A stretch of DNA of 64,000 nt from Acanthaster planci (taxonomy: Eukaryota > Echinodermata > Asteroidea > Valvatida > Acanthasteridae), in assembly GCF_001949145.1 (NCBI RefSeq), contig NW_019091457.1, forward strand, positions 1,079,605 to 1,143,604. The letters run 5' to 3'. The position numbers and the translations under genes are program-made. The notes below the pieces were generated by a model. The model was given only the letters and a program-made list of their open reading frames with translations. It searched no databases and was not told the DNA's origin. Below are positions 12,643 through 24,200 of the stretch, piece after piece. Within the stretch, counting starts at the first letter, position 1; every line of letters starts with the position of its first letter.

Positions 12643-15600
12643 ATGTCACACTTTTGGACCTCAAATTTACAGAATGACCCACTTCCATCTCAACCCGCAA
12701 ACTATATTTCACAAGCCACGCCCTCCCTGTCAGTCACACCCACTGGCATCACTCGCACACGTAAACTATCCGACTCGTTTAGTGTTTCGTGGTCACGGAG
12801 TAAAATCAGCGCTAAGCTGGCGTCCTGCGACCTCTTACAATTTGATTATCAAACAATTTAGTTACGGTTGCGTGTCTGAACAGTTTGTTTTTTTCTTCCG
12901 AATTTGAACCATGTTTTCTGAATCGTACATGCCAGCCAATTTTTTTTTCTAAGAAATATAGTACATGTACATTTTTACTGGAGCGTGATCGTTCCCAGTC
13001 CTTCCAAGTTGTGCCAAAACGATACAGTACGAATTTTCGTTTCCCTCTTTGTGTTGTGCAACTGTGGAAATTTCTATTAACAATTAATGAGAATGCCTCA
13101 AAATGGCTTGTAATTACATGTATTATTAATCAATTTAATTGTTAAAGTGTCGTTTAAACATATCGATATACATCATTGTCCACAGGGAATAGGGTTTTGA
13201 ACTTAGTTACGCTAGGACTAGCAACACCAACTCACCGCATTACATTGATCCCTGAAGAAGACGCACCAAAACTACAACATCCTATATTAATTAACTGTTT
13301 ATTTAGTCCACTTGATTCAAAACAAGATACTGAAGCATCACAAACGCTTTCGGACTGCTGATTAATTTTGCTCCGTGCATGTATCATTTGAGTCATTGGT
13401 GAGTCCTAGAGAGAAATCATTATTCTCTGAGTAAGGCGACATCACCAGGGCTATTGTGTTGTTTGTATCATTCGCCACATGCAGCTAAAAATTGTCCTAC
13501 CCATATCGTTTTCTACTGGGGAAGTTCCTTTAGATTGGCGACTGAAACAAGAGACTACGAGCAGGCTACAAGTCATTGCAAATTGGAGGCCCGTTGACGT
13601 CACGTCGTTCCCATTGTGGTATTGGCTGCACGGCCAAGGCAGCGGGTACAATTAGTCTGCGTGCAGGGGAGAGAAAAAACAGAATAGAAAAGGCAAGGCT
13701 GGACCACTGGCTAGAAACTTTAATCGGGCGAGAGAAAAAGTACAGAGAGCAAGCGCTGATGCCACAGATTAAGCTACTGGTGCTGTTGAGCAGGTCCACA
13801 ACGGACCAATCCCAAGTGCATGTTGGAGTAAAGCAGCCAATGAGCAACGACTGCAACACTACGTTGCTTGCATTAGCAGCCGAGACAGAATGTGGTACAC
13901 TGAACATCCACTCAGATTTAACCTATCGCATCGGTGGCTCTGTTTGGACAACCCTAACTCAACTCCACTGTGCGTGGATTGTACACATGTCTGATTTGTC
14001 TGTGTGACCGCTCTATGACTGTGTTTCTCAATTCGTAATTATACCAAATGGGAAGGGGTTTTCGTGCAGTGGAGATAAATTTGACAGTATTTCTCATTAC
14101 GAAATTATTGAGACCAAGCAAACACGTACATGTATTTCCAGTTGATATGTTCTGCAGAGACGTATCACGTAGTCTAGTACTGTGAAGAAAATAAACACCA
14201 AAAATCGGTTTCATTGAATTATTTGTATTTAATAAAAAGGACAACGTTTTACTTTTACTTTCGTTTTCATTATAACAGATATTGTTGCTCCGACGAATTA
14301 CCTGAAAACGTATTGATGGAAGCCTTTCACAAGTTAATTAAAACGATATGTATCATTGTGAGAGGGATTGATATGAAATAACCCCCCCCCGATCGTTTTA
14401 TGTTTGCGTACAGTTTGACCATCATCTCAGAAGAATTTGCCTAGCATAAAGGTATTGATCGTTCATGATTTGTTTCAATTTGGACGGCTAAGTTAACTTG
14501 AGCCTTTTCTTCTAAAGCGCCGGGTATTGATCAGTTAATCTTAGCACGACTTATATTCTCTCGGCGATATCCACGTTATTTCGAGCTGTAACGTTTGATA
14601 AGAAATATTAAAAACGGGGCAACGCCGAAGGTTGGCACAGAATAATGAATTTGTACCGACATTGCCCAGAGATTTGAGAATGTGAGTTTGCTGTGGACGT
14701 ACAGAGTGACGTCTGAAGCACCTGCCGTGTTAACGTTGCGTTGGGGAGCGCGCAAGCGTCTCCCCGAGAGTGTGGAAGAAAATTACCTTCAAATCAGGAT
14801 ATTTTGAAGTCAAAGAACTTTTCGTGCCCAAACTGTTTTTTTCCTCGGAGTTGATGGATGATCTTAGCCATCTCGTTATCATCACTAGCAATTAAGACAT
14901 ATTAGCCCGAAAAACAGCGCTTCAGTGCCACTGAAATGCAATATTTTAGATTATTTTCCGGCCGTGACTGTTTGAAGACGTGTCATCGGCAAGGCAAAAC
15001 TCGAAGGCTGCTCTTGGTTGTCAACTGAAGCAAATCCCACGAACTCTACGAGAGGACTCGTAACGTCCATTAAAGAGGGGGGGGTATTGGTGATATTAGA
15101 TCCGTAAGTAATCACTGTAATTGTGTATCGAATATGCCCTAGGGGTGTATTTATGTTTGAGTTAGGCATCACCACAGGCGTAACTTCTCCGCTATTTCAG
15201 TTTACCGCTCTCAGATACTCATATTTAAACAACGACCGATTACACATGCCATTAAGTGCTATACGAGGAGCGGGGCTTTGACGTGGAATCATTCAGAAGG
15301 GGCACAGTACTTTTGCAACATCGTGGGAATTTAGCGTTGTTCATTCGGGTCGTGTTTGTCTACCTCGTACGATTTGCCTTAGAATGACGTTCCAGCATCT
15401 TCATCCACCCCCCCGCCGAAATGCAAAAGCGACGGGTATTCGCACTGATATATTAATCTTCGCAAAGCAAGTTAAACAGGGACCAGTTACGCTCGAGGTT
15501 GACTTCTGACATCTGCAAGTCCCTGGTGATCACATTTGATATAGGCTTTACACAATTTATGAATGCAGTTATATCACACAGACATGCAAGAACATTTAGC

Positions 15601-16095
15601 CATCTAAGGAAAGCAAGACGTTGGTGAAGAGTGGCTGCAGTATTCACAGAGGTATGTACAATTACAGAGGTGTTATAACTCACAACGGCTATAGGCACAC
15701 CACTGGCACCCACGGTGGGCTAACTACATGAGGGTAGCCAAACGACGAGACCTCCATCACGCTGTTGTGAGAGCTCGGTTGCCAAGCAAAAGCGCCGGCC
15801 GAATTATCATTGCCCGTCTTGCGTTACGGGTAATTTGTAAGTGCGTACAAACATGTCATTGAACTTGCTAATGGGTCGTTCAGATTTGAGCATCTGCCCC
15901 CCCCCCTTTGTTACTAATATATAGGGGGTTTTCATTCACGTGATTTTTGACGGTCAGCGTTCCATTTAAACAGGTGTGCACGGAAACGCACGCGCCTGCT
16001 GAGGTTCTCAACATTCTGGCGTGCATGAAACTGCCCACAGAAATACACAGGTTCAACCTCCTTTCCATGGGAACGAAGTTGTCGCACCATGTTAG

Positions 16096-16140
16096 TTCCC
16101 ACCGTGATGGTTCCCACCGTGATGGTTCCCACCATGCCTT
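16096..16140 (+). repeat. 15-bp minisatellite, two perfect units and one partial
   Basis: The unit TTCCCACCGTGATGG occurs at 16096 and 16111; a third, degenerate unit starts at 16126. It lies 3' of the receptor gene. Confidence 0.85.
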
Positions 16141-16171
16141 GCGAGATCTAACCCCTGATACGGTGTTGTAT

Positions 16172-16206
16172 AATTTAAATATCCCACAATTTAGGATATT
16201 TAAATT
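16172..16206. repeat. 13-bp inverted repeat with 9-nt loop
   Basis: AATTTAAATATCC at 16172-16184 pairs perfectly with GGATATTTAAATT at 16194-16206. It is AT-rich, and I see no poly(T) or gene context that would make it a terminator. Confidence 0.7.
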
Positions 16207-16578
16207 GGGACTTTAGTCAGTGTGTTTACGCGCAACGCAGATTTACGTGTGCGTGACGTGCAAGAGAATACACAGGTGCGAGTGTGCATCCTTTGAAATA
16301 CGCGCGTGATTGAATTTACGCTTTTGTATATTTGTCCTGAATAGCCAGTCAGCGTGACTTGCGTATTCTACACGACCAGCGGCTAGAAGTGAAGGAATGC
16401 GCACGCAACCCATGGAGTCGAGGTGGACACAGATCTCGACACTGCTTGCATCTCCACAGACATGGTACGCTTCCAGGCATACCTTTGCCCGTCATGTTAC
16501 GTCATTTGAACAACCTCTATAAACGAAATTAGTTTGTACTGCGTGAAACACAATGGTCCCCTCAGAAAAAAACTAATA

Positions 16579-16584
16579 TTTATT
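16579..16584 (-). promoter_or_regulatory. Candidate polyadenylation signal AATAAA (distal)
   Basis: Canonical AATAAA on the minus strand about 178 nt after the stop codon, in an AT-rich context. The nearer hexamer at 16613-16618 sits within a T/A homopolymer-rich stretch and is a weaker candidate. Confidence 0.45.
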
Positions 16585-16612
16585 GACATACAATTTGATA
16601 GTGCGTGTATTT

Positions 16613-16618
16613 TTTATT
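16613..16618 (-). promoter_or_regulatory. Candidate polyadenylation signal AATAAA (proximal)
   Basis: AATAAA on the minus strand about 144 nt after the stop, inside an A/T-rich run, so it may arise from composition alone. Confidence 0.35.
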
Positions 16619-16761
16619 TTTTTAAATTTTTACTCGATTACTGGGTCAAAGTCTTTTGTGAAACAGACTGTTTGAAGGGAGGCCTTCTCGCACGAACGTC
16701 AGCGCGAGCGTGATGAAGGTCTACGATACGTCGGGATGAATGGTATAAAGCAGCTAGCGGC

Positions 16762-17834
16762 TTAGCCGTGGTAGTCAGTGGTGCGGCTATGGATTCTCAG
16801 ACTGGACGTGGAAGTGAAAGAGCGAGTAGAAATGGACCTCTTGCTGCGAGACCGTCTAGCATCCTCGCAGCAGATGACCGACCGGAACGCCGCCCTGAAC
16901 TTGGTGGAGATGAGGTTGTACAGGATGGGATTGATGGCCGAGTTGATGTATATGAGGATGCGGAAGCCGGCCAACATAACCGTAAAGGTGTGGTGGTTGT
17001 TCACCAACCAGGCTTTCACTGACTCCATCGGCGCAAACACCTGCCACATCATCACAATGCGCATGGGGAACCAGCACACGAAGAACACGGCCACCACGCT
17101 GGCCAGCATGAACACCACGCGGCGGTGGGCCTGCCGCGTAGCCGCATTGGCCATACTCTGGCAAGAGCTGTTCGAGGAGGCCTGATGCTGCCGGCCGCTA
17201 CTGGCCGGTCTGAGGGACGTGTTGTGATTGGCCTCCCGCTGGACGGTTGCTACCGTGAGCGGCTCCTCGCTCTGGCTGCACCGGACGCGGCTGTCCGGCG
17301 AGCCGGCCACGTGGTTGCCCTCCATCAGGTACTCCACGCTGTCCCGGCGGGGCATTGAAGCCAGCTCAACCACCCGCCCATCACGCGACCCCAGGTCGCT
17401 GGATGACGCTGGCGCCTGCAGGGACTCTTTCTTCCGGATGGCGGCCATGTAGTTGTCGTGCATGCGCAGCGTCTTGGCGATAATGCAGTAGATGGCTGTC
17501 ATGAACCAGCAGGGGATGACGAAGAAGAGACAGAAGATGATGGCGATGAAGGCCTCCTCCAGCCTGGTCTTTGCGTAGCCGGTGCACTCGCCGGCCTGAT
17601 CGCCGGTGGTCGGATTCTGGCAGGGAACGTAGCGGGTCATGAGGACAGAGGGGATGCTGCTGAGGAAGGCGACCAGCCAGGCCACACAGCAGATGGCCAG
17701 AGTCCGTCTGGAGGTGCACGTGTAGTTGGCCTTGAACGGCATGCAGATGACGTAGTACCGCTCCACGGCGATAGCCAGTAGGGTCAGGATAGAGGCGTGA
17801 GCTGTGGCACTGTCCATCGTGGTCACTAGGTAAC
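16762..17834 (-). CDS. Class A neuropeptide GPCR, terminal coding exon (TM3 to C-tail; TRHR/ETHR/GHSR-like)
   Basis: Second and last coding exon; the acceptor is a pyrimidine-rich tract ending CTCTCAG, and the stop is TAA at 16764-16762. Its first two bases complete Cys132 (3.25). In full-protein numbering: TM3 with ERY (E156-R157-Y158) then ICMPF; TM4 W184 and P193; second extracellular loop with C203 and C215, one of which probably bonds to C132; TM5 P239 and Y247; third intracellular loop about 255-370, Ser-rich, with a PKA-type RRDS site at 294-297; TM6 CWFP ending at P388; TM7 NSAINPILY (N433-Y437); helix 8; palmitoylation candidates C453-C454; Ser/Arg-rich tail that suits kinase and arrestin regulation. 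The exon is GC-rich against AT-leaning flanks. TM3 (AHASILTLLAIAVERYY) and TM7 point to the TRHR/ETHR/GHSR group. Family membership is near certain; the subfamily is moderately sure. Total length of 488 residues is on the long side because of the third loop. Confidence 0.96.
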
Positions 17835-18039
17835 CTGAGAGTGAAAATAGAAAAAAATACAGCCAGTAAACGATCGCAAGTCTGAATGTATGAGTTTGAC
17901 CTTTTCTTGGTCCACCCCAGTGATATTAACTTTAGATCTTCCTTTCACATGTCACCACTCTTGGACCCCAAGCAATTTCCAACCACCTTGAAACCTCTTG
18001 ACCTAATGCATCTTGCCAAGGATAAGCCATCTTGACATC

Positions 18040-18201
18040 TTGCAAAGGATAGGTCAACGATAAAGGCGAATGCGTGAGAGAAACACAAGATAAAATAAAG
18101 GGCCTTTGGAAAGTCCTCTTATTTTATTTTGTCTATCACGTGACTTCAACCTGCAGAAACGCATCACATATTCGCCTTTATCGTTGACCTATCCTTTGCA
18201 A
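18040..18201. repeat. Foldback (MITE-like) element with 32-bp perfect inverted arms
   Basis: Arms at 18040-18071 and 18170-18201 are perfect reverse complements over 32 bp (they start TTGCAAAGGATAGG). A second pair of complementary A/T-rich segments (ACAAGATAAAATAA and TTATTTTATTTTGT) lies inside, so most of the 162 bp could fold into one hairpin. There is no coding capacity and no obvious target-site duplication. It sits about 205 nt upstream (in transcription) of the terminal exon acceptor. Confidence 0.8.
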
Positions 18202-21200
18202 AATATGTCTTTCGAGTACCTCCATGCAGAATGGCGTTATATTTATACGGGGGCTGATCGGCAAGTGAATGGCCAACTATTTCTTCGTTGGCCACGGTGG
18301 CTTTTGCGCCTAACGTAACAGGAAAATGGCGCGCAGTCGGCGGAAGACTTTAATTAAAATGCGCTCAGATAACCTAAATACAATAAGAAGTGTCTTCTCG
18401 ATCACAACTCCCAGAGAAGTGCCGTTATATCCAATAAAAATGTATTCCCCTCCGCTCAGGTGATCCGCCAATTCCCCCAGCAAATTGCTGTCTGGAATGA
18501 AAAACAAACCGACAGGGCCTCGCCTGCAGAAGCTGTGTCCTGCTGTTTTCCACGTGAATTCTGCGATTGTGTCCAGGGATTCGGGAGAGTCGTCCGCAAG
18601 AGCGAGTTTTCTGTCTGCACATAACCCACCCCCGAATCCCAGATTGGGAGGGATGTCTTTTTTAGAGATCTTCCTCCTAGTGCCAACAAGTTACCGTACC
18701 TCCTTTTCTCAATTCATATTGATTGTCACGCCCGAATGGCATTGATTTTTTAAGTACATTTTCCACGTTCTTTTGTTTGCTGTTCATTTTACCGCTGTTC
18801 AGCTTTTGCAGCCAAGACTTTTCAAGTATTTGATAAACATATATACAAATAAAAATCCTGAAATATGTACTCAAATGAATAACTGTTTTCGTTAGGTCTC
18901 TACAGATTTTACGTTTAGATCGGTTAGATCTAAACACACTGTGGAGAAATTGTGCTTATGGCAAGGATAGTCCACAGTCGCATAGTCCATTTTTTGCAAT
19001 ACGTTTAAGAGGTTATATTTTCATATGTGTCTGTTTTCACTTAACTTTATATAGCCTTTCATATAAACGTTTTAAAGGGTTTTGAGATCTTGTCTGACAT
19101 CTGTCGATGGTAAAGTTCAGTTGACCTTCAGCCAGGATTTAAGGAGAAAGAAATTAAAGTAGAAAGGGAACTGACTACTTTTGCATATGAAGAATAAGTT
19201 GGAGCTGGGTAATTGATCGATCAAACTCCCAACGTCTCATTTTGGATAGTTCGGAGCATCCCCGCACCCCCATCCTGCTGCGTGCATGATTAAACGGAAT
19301 CCGACTCCCACTAGAATGTAATGGAGAAGGCACGGCGAAGTATCGAATTGATCTCAAATATGATTACGGAGACCAACCGGTGGTCGTTAGCAGCACTACG
19401 GCCGCGATTCATCTGGAAGGCAAGACCTGCGGCTGGCCTCCCTCCGTCCCTCATTCTTCCCCTCACCCCTCGGCCTTCAAGTTCGTCAGTTCTAGAATTG
19501 CGGTGTCGGTTTTAGTTTTGCCGCGCCTCAGAAAGGCCCCCGTTGGGAATCGATACGCCTGGGGAGTGGTAACGAATGTTACGGCGTAAACTGGGCAAGG
19601 CTAATCTGGCTAATGCCGGAGCGGGACTCGGACTTGTCCGGGTCAACTGGGGTGCACTGTTCCGAGCCTGCTGCGCGGGGCTCGATCGTCCAGCACAACC
19701 CCAGAGCTAGCGCAATCGATGATGGCACGGTGGAGCTTGAGGGGGGGACGCGGTTGAAGCCGATATGCCGCGGATCGCCTCGAATTGACCCGGTCCATCG
19801 ACGGGCGCAGCTGGCGAGGGAGTGTTTCCCCCGCGTGCTAATGGACAACATTAGCTCATTTGTGTAACGATTGACACACAAGTACCAGTGTAAATTGTTA
19901 TGGGGAGATGTGGTGTCGAGTTCTAGCTGCAATCCGACTGTGCAGCTTTAAGAGGCTCAGAAGACCAGCCTCAGAACGAATCTGGAGTGATAATTAAATC
20001 ATGGATCTAACAAATTTCGTATGATGCACTGACAGAACGAAGCTTGTTTTTGTACCACTTGCCTCCTGCCCTTTTCGCGTGTCTTCCATTCTCCCCGTTT
20101 TCTGCAGGGTTTAGCACCTACAAACTGTGGACAAAACCTGACATTACTGTAACCAACGTTTAGCAGCCCGACTAGTTTCAAAGCCATCATTTTCCGTACT
20201 TCTGTGCTTCTCTGTGTGCGTGTGCTTGTTCCCACAGCGTCCGAAATCAATCGCATACATATACATTTTATTCACAATCGCCCCAAGAATGTTTGCCCTA
20301 TCCCCCTTCGCATTTGAATAGCCATCGCAGGAGATGACAACCACTCGAGGTTCCCACGCATTCCGGAACCGGTAAGTCCGCGCTGGCAGAAACGGCTGTG
20401 GGTCCCGTCGGCCACGGGAATCAAGTTCCTACTCAATAACCACGAGAACTCCTCGGGGGAGGAGGAACATTATCACCGAGCAGGGGCGGACTACTCAGGG
20501 TGTTTCCCATATTATACTCCATCCATTACAGTTTTCTTTTCGGGCATCGATTCGTGAAGCGGGAGAGGCGCTTCACCCCCTGCGAAACGTGTTTTATTCA
20601 CCACCACGCGGTTCGACCGAATCGGCAGTTTGTCTGTGCAGTTTTTTTTTTTTCGAACTCCTTGACGCATTTATTTGCGCGCTCCCGGATCTGTTTTCCA
20701 CATTCACCTTCTGAGATCCCTTCCCTCCGTCTGTAAATTCAAAGCCGCGGCATTTCATCCTGCAACATTCTCAAGTGGTTCCGAAAGCGCCGTGTTGTGG
20801 TGATATTATTCAGCGAAATGAAAGTGCATCAACATGACCTTTTCAGGTTCTGGCTTGGAAATAATATGTTTAGATAAAGCCAAAATCTTCGGGCTTGTGA
20901 AGCAAATCACACTTTGAAATAAACTTCGCAATGGTTATACAGATATTGTTTTTACCCTGCTCTCTTTACACCTAGGACGTTGTTTACTTATCGTAATGGA
21001 ATCTGCATTAGTAACAATTCCTTTTTTAGCCATGTGCTGCTCCTTCACAGATTCTTTATTACAATGTTTGATTTCAACCGGAACAGCTTTTTCCTGGGTG
21101 ATTTGGATCTGTTCAATAAAACTTGTACCACAAAGCCGCATGACGACGAGTGTGCAGCCATTTTCTCGGTCTCGTGACGCTTGGGCGATTGCCACATTTT

Positions 21201-24200
21201 ATATCATGTCTTGTTAGTCGCTCCGAGATCCTGCAAAGAGTGCCGTAAGTGATATTATATTTCACTAAAACTCTTGACAATATTGAGGTTTGATCCCGTA
21301 TACATACGAAAGAAAAGTCCTGCCGGCAAATTGCCGAGGACAAAAAGGCGCGAAAAAAAATGCTCGGCAGCGCATGATAAAGTATCGATCGACGGCGAAG
21401 TAGTGCCCGGTTCACTTAGGGAGTAGTGACGAACTTCCTTCAAAGGCAGGGAGCGTAATTATACTGGGGGGACCAGAATCGATACCTGACAAAGGCTGAA
21501 AAAAGTAGCATCGTCATAATCGATCTCCGACCATTTATCAAGGGTTGCCGTGAATGGATGCGAGTAGGGGGTTTTGGGAGATTTGAGACGGTCGGGCATC
21601 AGGAAAGAGGAGACAGCGAGATGCGCTCGAACTTGAAAGACGATGCCGGACCCCGTTCCTCAAGCGAAGCACGGCAGAATGGTCAGCGACAGTATGTGCA
21701 GTTAAAGGGGGGGGGGTTGGTATATTTTCTCAGTCAAGGCCACTTTGACTCACATACAGCAAAATAGAATCGCAGCATCATCATGGGATTAATGTGCTGA
21801 ACGTCTGTTTACTCGTAACGGTTAGATTCCTAACTCTTTATGTACTTGCACGTATTGCAGAGTTTTGTTTTGTGTTTCGTTGAAGGACCTCAGTGCTTTT
21901 TTTCCGTGCCAGAATTGGCTTCTACCACTAGTAAAATGTCGTTAAACCCTGTTAAACTCGAATCAATTCCTTACTCCCTATAAGAGCAGGAATAGCTACC
22001 TTCACATGTGTTTAGTGATAAGGGGAAAGAGTTTGATACATAGTTTGGTTAAAATCAAGATTGCCCAACAATCTGCGATGTTGTTTGTGTATCCATTATC
22101 ACGGTATGTTCCATGGGAAGTTCAAATTATGGATTGAAATAATTAAGCAGTTTGATCAGGATTTATATTTTGATTGTGTATGCTTGGTCTCAGGCTGTTC
22201 CAAGATTCATCCAATTTTTAATCTCACGTCGAATTTCTATCTTTTTTCTTTACCTTTTTTTGTGAAACTGTGTTGAACGCGACATTTTCGAATCTGTTAA
22301 TTAAACATTGACTTCCAGCAAAACGGCATGTCCCCTGTGCAAACTTTCTCGCCCTTGCGGATTTTTTTCTCGGAACTCCGAGATAGGAAAATCAATTAAA
22401 AGTGAATGCGAGTGCGACCGCAGCCATGACGGGACTGGATCTGCCGAAGGATCGCAATCGAAGTTTCAACGCTGTGCGGTTTACCCAGCTTTGGCCGGCG
22501 TGTTTGGACGAACCCATTCCCCGGGCTAGGTGATGGTATTTCCAGGGTCGTCAAGGGTCCGTGCTCTCGCCCTGGGAGGCTGAAAAGAGCGTGAGGACAG
22601 GGCTCCCTGTTTCTTGAGTTCCAATGATTTGACTTTGGAAATGAATAAGGCTATCGCGTTACATCTTCACGGAGAGGGATTAGACGCGCTCTGGGTGCCG
22701 AGATTGGTGTGCAGTGTTTCACATGCCAGAGATAAAACGACTCGACTTGTTACCACGATTTGGCGATTGGTGGCATCTGTCAGTCTTGTAGCTTCGATGA
22801 GATTCTGCTTGTAGGCCTAAATGAAACCTAGAAGAAAGTGGAGAAATGGAGTCCAATCTCTACTATTATGTCACCAATGGCGACTTAGCCTCAGTCCTTA
22901 GTTGGTCAACCCCCTTTAATCAGCAGCGATAAGCAGTCTCTGTAGTGTTCCTTCATTAGATTCGGAAATTGACCAATTTTTCCACGTTCTAATACTAGTG
23001 TGGCATGTGTGTGTCTAAAGTCCTTTGAATCTTTTCATCTCGTTTGATGCACATAAGCGCAGTCCTGGTAGTCCTCGGTACGTTGTTTTCGACGTTTTCA
23101 GTTGGTACAGAGTACGACACACAAAGGGGTCAAGGGATTTTCCTGTCCTCAGTATTCAGTCCTTTGTCGGTCTCTGTCCTCTGTTGTGTAAGTGCCTGTG
23201 TTTTAGTCTGTGGGAACGTGTCATGGCGTCTGTGGGAGGAGCTAGTGGATGCCCGCGGTCGTGCAGTCACTTTAATTTGCGTGTACATGTATACGCTTGT
23301 CTTTTGCATACATCAGGGCTTTTCCTAAGTGCTGTAAATCCTCTTACAAATAATGCTGCTCCTAGCGACCCCATATTAATCATTAAATCTGAATCGTACC
23401 TTAGTGGGGAGGACGGACTTCCAAGTCTGATCACTTGACTTCTTTCAAGAAAAGGCTGTATTCAGACGCGGATAACACGTGCATGTACTTGTGATGTTTT
23501 AACACGAAACCGCGTCCAAAGTACGTGAACTTCTCTGTTTCAAGCGACAGTGCGGTGTATAAAAAAAACCTCTGGGTTTTGTGCAATCCAGACAGTCCCT
23601 CATGTGCTTGTTCTGATGACTTCACAATAATTAGGCGCCACCAATTCCGACGGGGATAGCGGGTGTTTATTTGCTGTGCTCCGGCGTTGGACGTTCAATT
23701 TGCTACGCCTCATTTCGTCTTCAAGTCCAGCAGCTGCTCTTGTACCGAATTTTTCTGTACTGCCGCTCCATCGGCGGACCCCAAACATTCTAGATCTTAA
23801 AGTAAACCGTGGAATTTATGTATCAAACAGCCCGCCGAAGGAGACACTTTTTGCAGCTGATGAGGCTATAACTTTGTTGCACCGAAGTATTACGAAGATC
23901 AGGCGAAAATTGCGACGCAAAAAAACCCTCTTTTAAATATCTGCAGCCTCCGTGGGGATGGCAGAGCTGAGCCGAGAGTACATTACGGCCCATTTGTCCT
24001 GGCCATTTCAACTTCACTGGCGCATGGCGTCTGAACGACATGCACGTTAGATTGGACGAATGACCTCACATGGTGATACTTGTGGATCGCGCAGGACACC
24101 GGAACCGTTCATGTGTCGTTTAGACGGTGAAAATGCATGGAAGGCCCTTCGAAACCATATGTGGCCTTTTAGTTGGTATTTTTGCTGAGCCCATAGAAGT

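Larger units (their letters stand above)
12643..16564. other. Intergenic sequence 3' of the receptor gene; no gene recognised
   Basis: No convincing coding region. It holds C or G runs at 14392-14400, 15077-15084 and 15897-15906, three TACATGTA palindromes (one at 12962 and two at 13115 and 14127), the minisatellite and a small hairpin. The 143-codon plus-strand frame at 13576-14007 has no recognisable domain and overlaps an equally open minus-strand frame. Confidence 0.55.
16565..16761 (-). other. Probable 3' untranslated region of the receptor gene
   Basis: AT-rich sequence directly after the TAA stop, with no further coding frame. Two AATAAA hexamers on the minus strand fall about 150-185 nt after the stop, so a short 3' UTR ending near 16565 is plausible. 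The exact cleavage site is not visible, and usage of a more distal site cannot be ruled out. Confidence 0.5.

Noticed and set aside
16768-17781. Several plus-strand and alternate minus-strand frames of 70-135 codons over the receptor's terminal exon
   Set aside because: They are shadows of a GC-rich true coding exon; none has a recognisable domain, and the receptor frame carries every conserved class A landmark.
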